64,000 nucleotides of DNA from CAYMPH01 sp964392365 (GTDB lineage Bacteria > Spirochaetota > UBA4802 > UBA5550): NCBI GenBank assembly GCA_964392365.1, contig CAYMPH010000003.1:1-64000 (forward strand), read 5' to 3'. The notes beneath the pieces were generated by a model. It did not search any database, was not told where the DNA came from, and worked only from the letters and a program-made list of their open reading frames with translations. Position numbers and translations under genes: made by a program. Positions 62,855 to 64,000 of this stretch are shown here, piece by piece (position 1 is the stretch's first letter; every line of letters starts with the position of its first letter).

Positions 62855-62973
62855 ATCTAAAATACAGCTTCAGGAATTTTAAATAATAATTGTATTAAAC
62901 AGGCAGAACTTTTTATATTGGTTTAATGTAAATATATGCATTAATGTTTTTTCTGAAAAAATTGAGGTGAATT

Positions 62974-63891
62974 ATGAATGAAACAGGACCTTCTATTGAA
63001 CATTTTTTTGAAAGATTTGTTGATCTGAAAATTAAATTTGAAAAAATTTTATTTGCAAAATCATTTGTTAAAAAAACAGTCAGGGAAAACATTGAGCTGA
63101 TAAAAGACAGAAGATATGTAATTGAAGAAGCTATCTGGAAAGTGGAAGCTTCAAATACAAAAGAATATATATTGAACCTGCTCGATCTTTTAAGCGAGGA
63201 GGCTGTTGCATATGAGAAGGATATTGATCTATTTAAATCTGCAGTTAAAAAAAATGAACTGTTTGCGAAAGAGTTCATCGATAATCTTCTTTGCGACAGG
63301 CAGAAAAATGTTTTTAATTTTGCAAGAGAGCAGGAAATGTCGAATGAATTTATTCTGTTTTTTTCACTCGTTGCTGCTTTTCCTTTTAAAGAAGCAGTTT
63401 CTGATTTTGTCCAGGATTCAGTTGATTTATCAAAACATCATTCTGGATTCTGTCCGGTATGCGGACACTGGCCCGGCATTTCGTATATAGCAGGCAAAGA
63501 GGGCAGGAGAATAATGGCATGTATTTCCTGCGGAACAAGATGGACGTTCTCCCGCGTAAAATGCTCGTTCTGTCTGACTTCTGATCAGGATAAGCTCAGT
63601 TATCTTCATCTCGAAGATGAGATGCAGGTCTCTGCCTATACCTGCGATAACTGCAGGCGTTATTTAAAAGTGATAAAGGTTTCCGAAGAAACCCTTGATT
63701 TTCAAAATGAATATGCAATCATTGATTATATGAGTTCAGGCTATATGGATATAGCTGCTATGCAGAATAAGTATATCCAGGAATCAATACTTGCTTCGAG
63801 ATTTGACGGGCCGAGGGACGAAAAAATTGATCATTACTGGGAGCAGGGAAAAACGTCTGATTCAGAAAATGATCCGGATATAGTTCATTGA
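62974..63891 (+). CDS. fdhE: Formate dehydrogenase maturation protein FdhE
   Basis: A 305-residue protein. The C-terminal half has four CxxC sites: CPVCGHWPG (about 155-163), CISCGTRW, CSFCLTSD and CDNCRRY. These rubredoxin-like knuckles are the FdhE signature. It helps assemble formate dehydrogenase. GAGGTG lies before the ATG. The gap to fdhD is 119 bp. Confidence 0.9.
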   Translation: MNETGPSIEHFFERFVDLKIKFEKILFAKSFVKKTVRENIELIKDRRYVIEEAIWKVEASNTKEYILNLLDLLSEEAVAYEKDIDLFKSAVKKNELFAKEFIDNLLCDRQKNVFNFAREQEMSNEFILFFSLVAAFPFKEAVSDFVQDSVDLSKHHSGFCPVCGHWPGISYIAGKEGRRIMACISCGTRWTFSRVKCSFCLTSDQDKLSYLHLEDEMQVSAYTCDNCRRYLKVIKVSEETLDFQNEYAIIDYMSSGYMDIAAMQNKYIQESILASRFDGPRDEKIDHYWEQGKTSDSENDPDIVH

Positions 63892-63895
63892 CGGG

Positions 63896-64000
63896 TTATT
63901 CAAGAATCATTTCCATCGTATAATTAAGCATTGTTGTTCTGGATTTATAAATTGTTCCGTGTGAATCCATGAAAATCTCGATTGTTTTGAGGTTGTTGAT
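63896..64000 (-). CDS. Partial CDS at window edge (C-terminus)
   Basis: The minus strand is open from the right edge to a TAA at 63896-63898, giving 34 residues (…TIEIFMDSHGTIYKSRT…). It is the end of a gene that begins outside the window. No family can be assigned from this piece. Confidence 0.5.
   Translation of the reverse strand: MNNLKTIEIFMDSHGTIYKSRTTMLNYTMEMILE

Noticed and set aside
1..64000. tRNA or rRNA genes
   Set aside because: No T-loop/anticodon pattern or rRNA core sequence was noticed on either strand; a covariance search would be needed to exclude a divergent tRNA.

Overview
The window looks like chromosome of an anaerobic, motile, double-membraned bacterium, most probably a member of the Spirochaetota. 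The direct evidence is: the gene order fliG-fliH-fliI-fliJ followed by a FlbB/MotE-like coiled-coil protein, which is the spirochaete motor arrangement; two fliG paralogues; an SMC protein much shorter than usual, as in other spirochaetes; and outer-membrane proteins, a TolC-type protein, an RND/MMPL exporter and a lipoprotein. The DNA is AT-rich, and TTG and GTG starts are in use. No rRNA, tRNA, insertion sequence, prophage or CRISPR array was seen. The genus cannot be named from the sequence alone.

Layout. 1-4620: flagellar export and switch operon fliG-fliH-fliI-fliJ-flbB. 4627-8101, minus strand: engB, rimI, a crotonase, a small membrane ORF and an outer-membrane porin-like protein. 8590-16167: a signalling island with an HD-GYP response regulator, a large hybrid-input histidine kinase, a lone receiver, a membrane protein with a Cys-rich tail, and an MCP with an unusual cytoplasmic head. 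16278-21853: pirin, an unknown membrane protein, a CHASE-GGDEF protein, a MerR regulator with its own recognisable promoter/operator, and two small membrane proteins. 21915-28918: MMPL exporter, NhaD/ArsB-type antiporter, adenylate kinase, an exported MORN-repeat protein and a putative outer-membrane protein. 29033-31157: a sugar-epimerase-like protein with two Fe-S proteins. 31355-38220: motA-motB, a lipoprotein, smc, an unknown protein with flagellar-type promoter hints and a CAP-domain protein. 38213-47022: polyprenyl synthase, then a complete hdrCBA-flx(DCBA)-type electron-bifurcation operon ending in a second fliG. 47024-52632: lytic transglycosylase, cheW, a degenerate Fe-ADH, flgM, rsmI and flgB-flgC-orf-fliE. 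52911-59274: chemotaxis operon cheA-STAS-cheY-cheW-cheD-cheR-cheD-cheB. 59504-64000: TolC-like protein, then mobA, a NifU/IscU-like protein, fdhD and fdhE (formate dehydrogenase maturation).

How it fits together. Roughly a third of the window builds or steers flagella. The genes are split into several blocks, and sigma-28-like promoters are visible before flgM and motA. The Hdr-Flx operon would move electrons between NADH, ferredoxin and a disulfide, and the mobA/fdhD/fdhE block implies a molybdenum or tungsten formate dehydrogenase elsewhere in the genome. The points most worth a second look are: the second FliG, with altered torque-helix residues, transcribed behind the Flx genes; an Fe-ADH fold protein that has lost all its metal ligands and lies beside cheW; a 53-residue ORF placed between flgC and fliE; a 19-bp tandem repeat before flgB; and an MCP with a large unrecognised cytoplasmic head.
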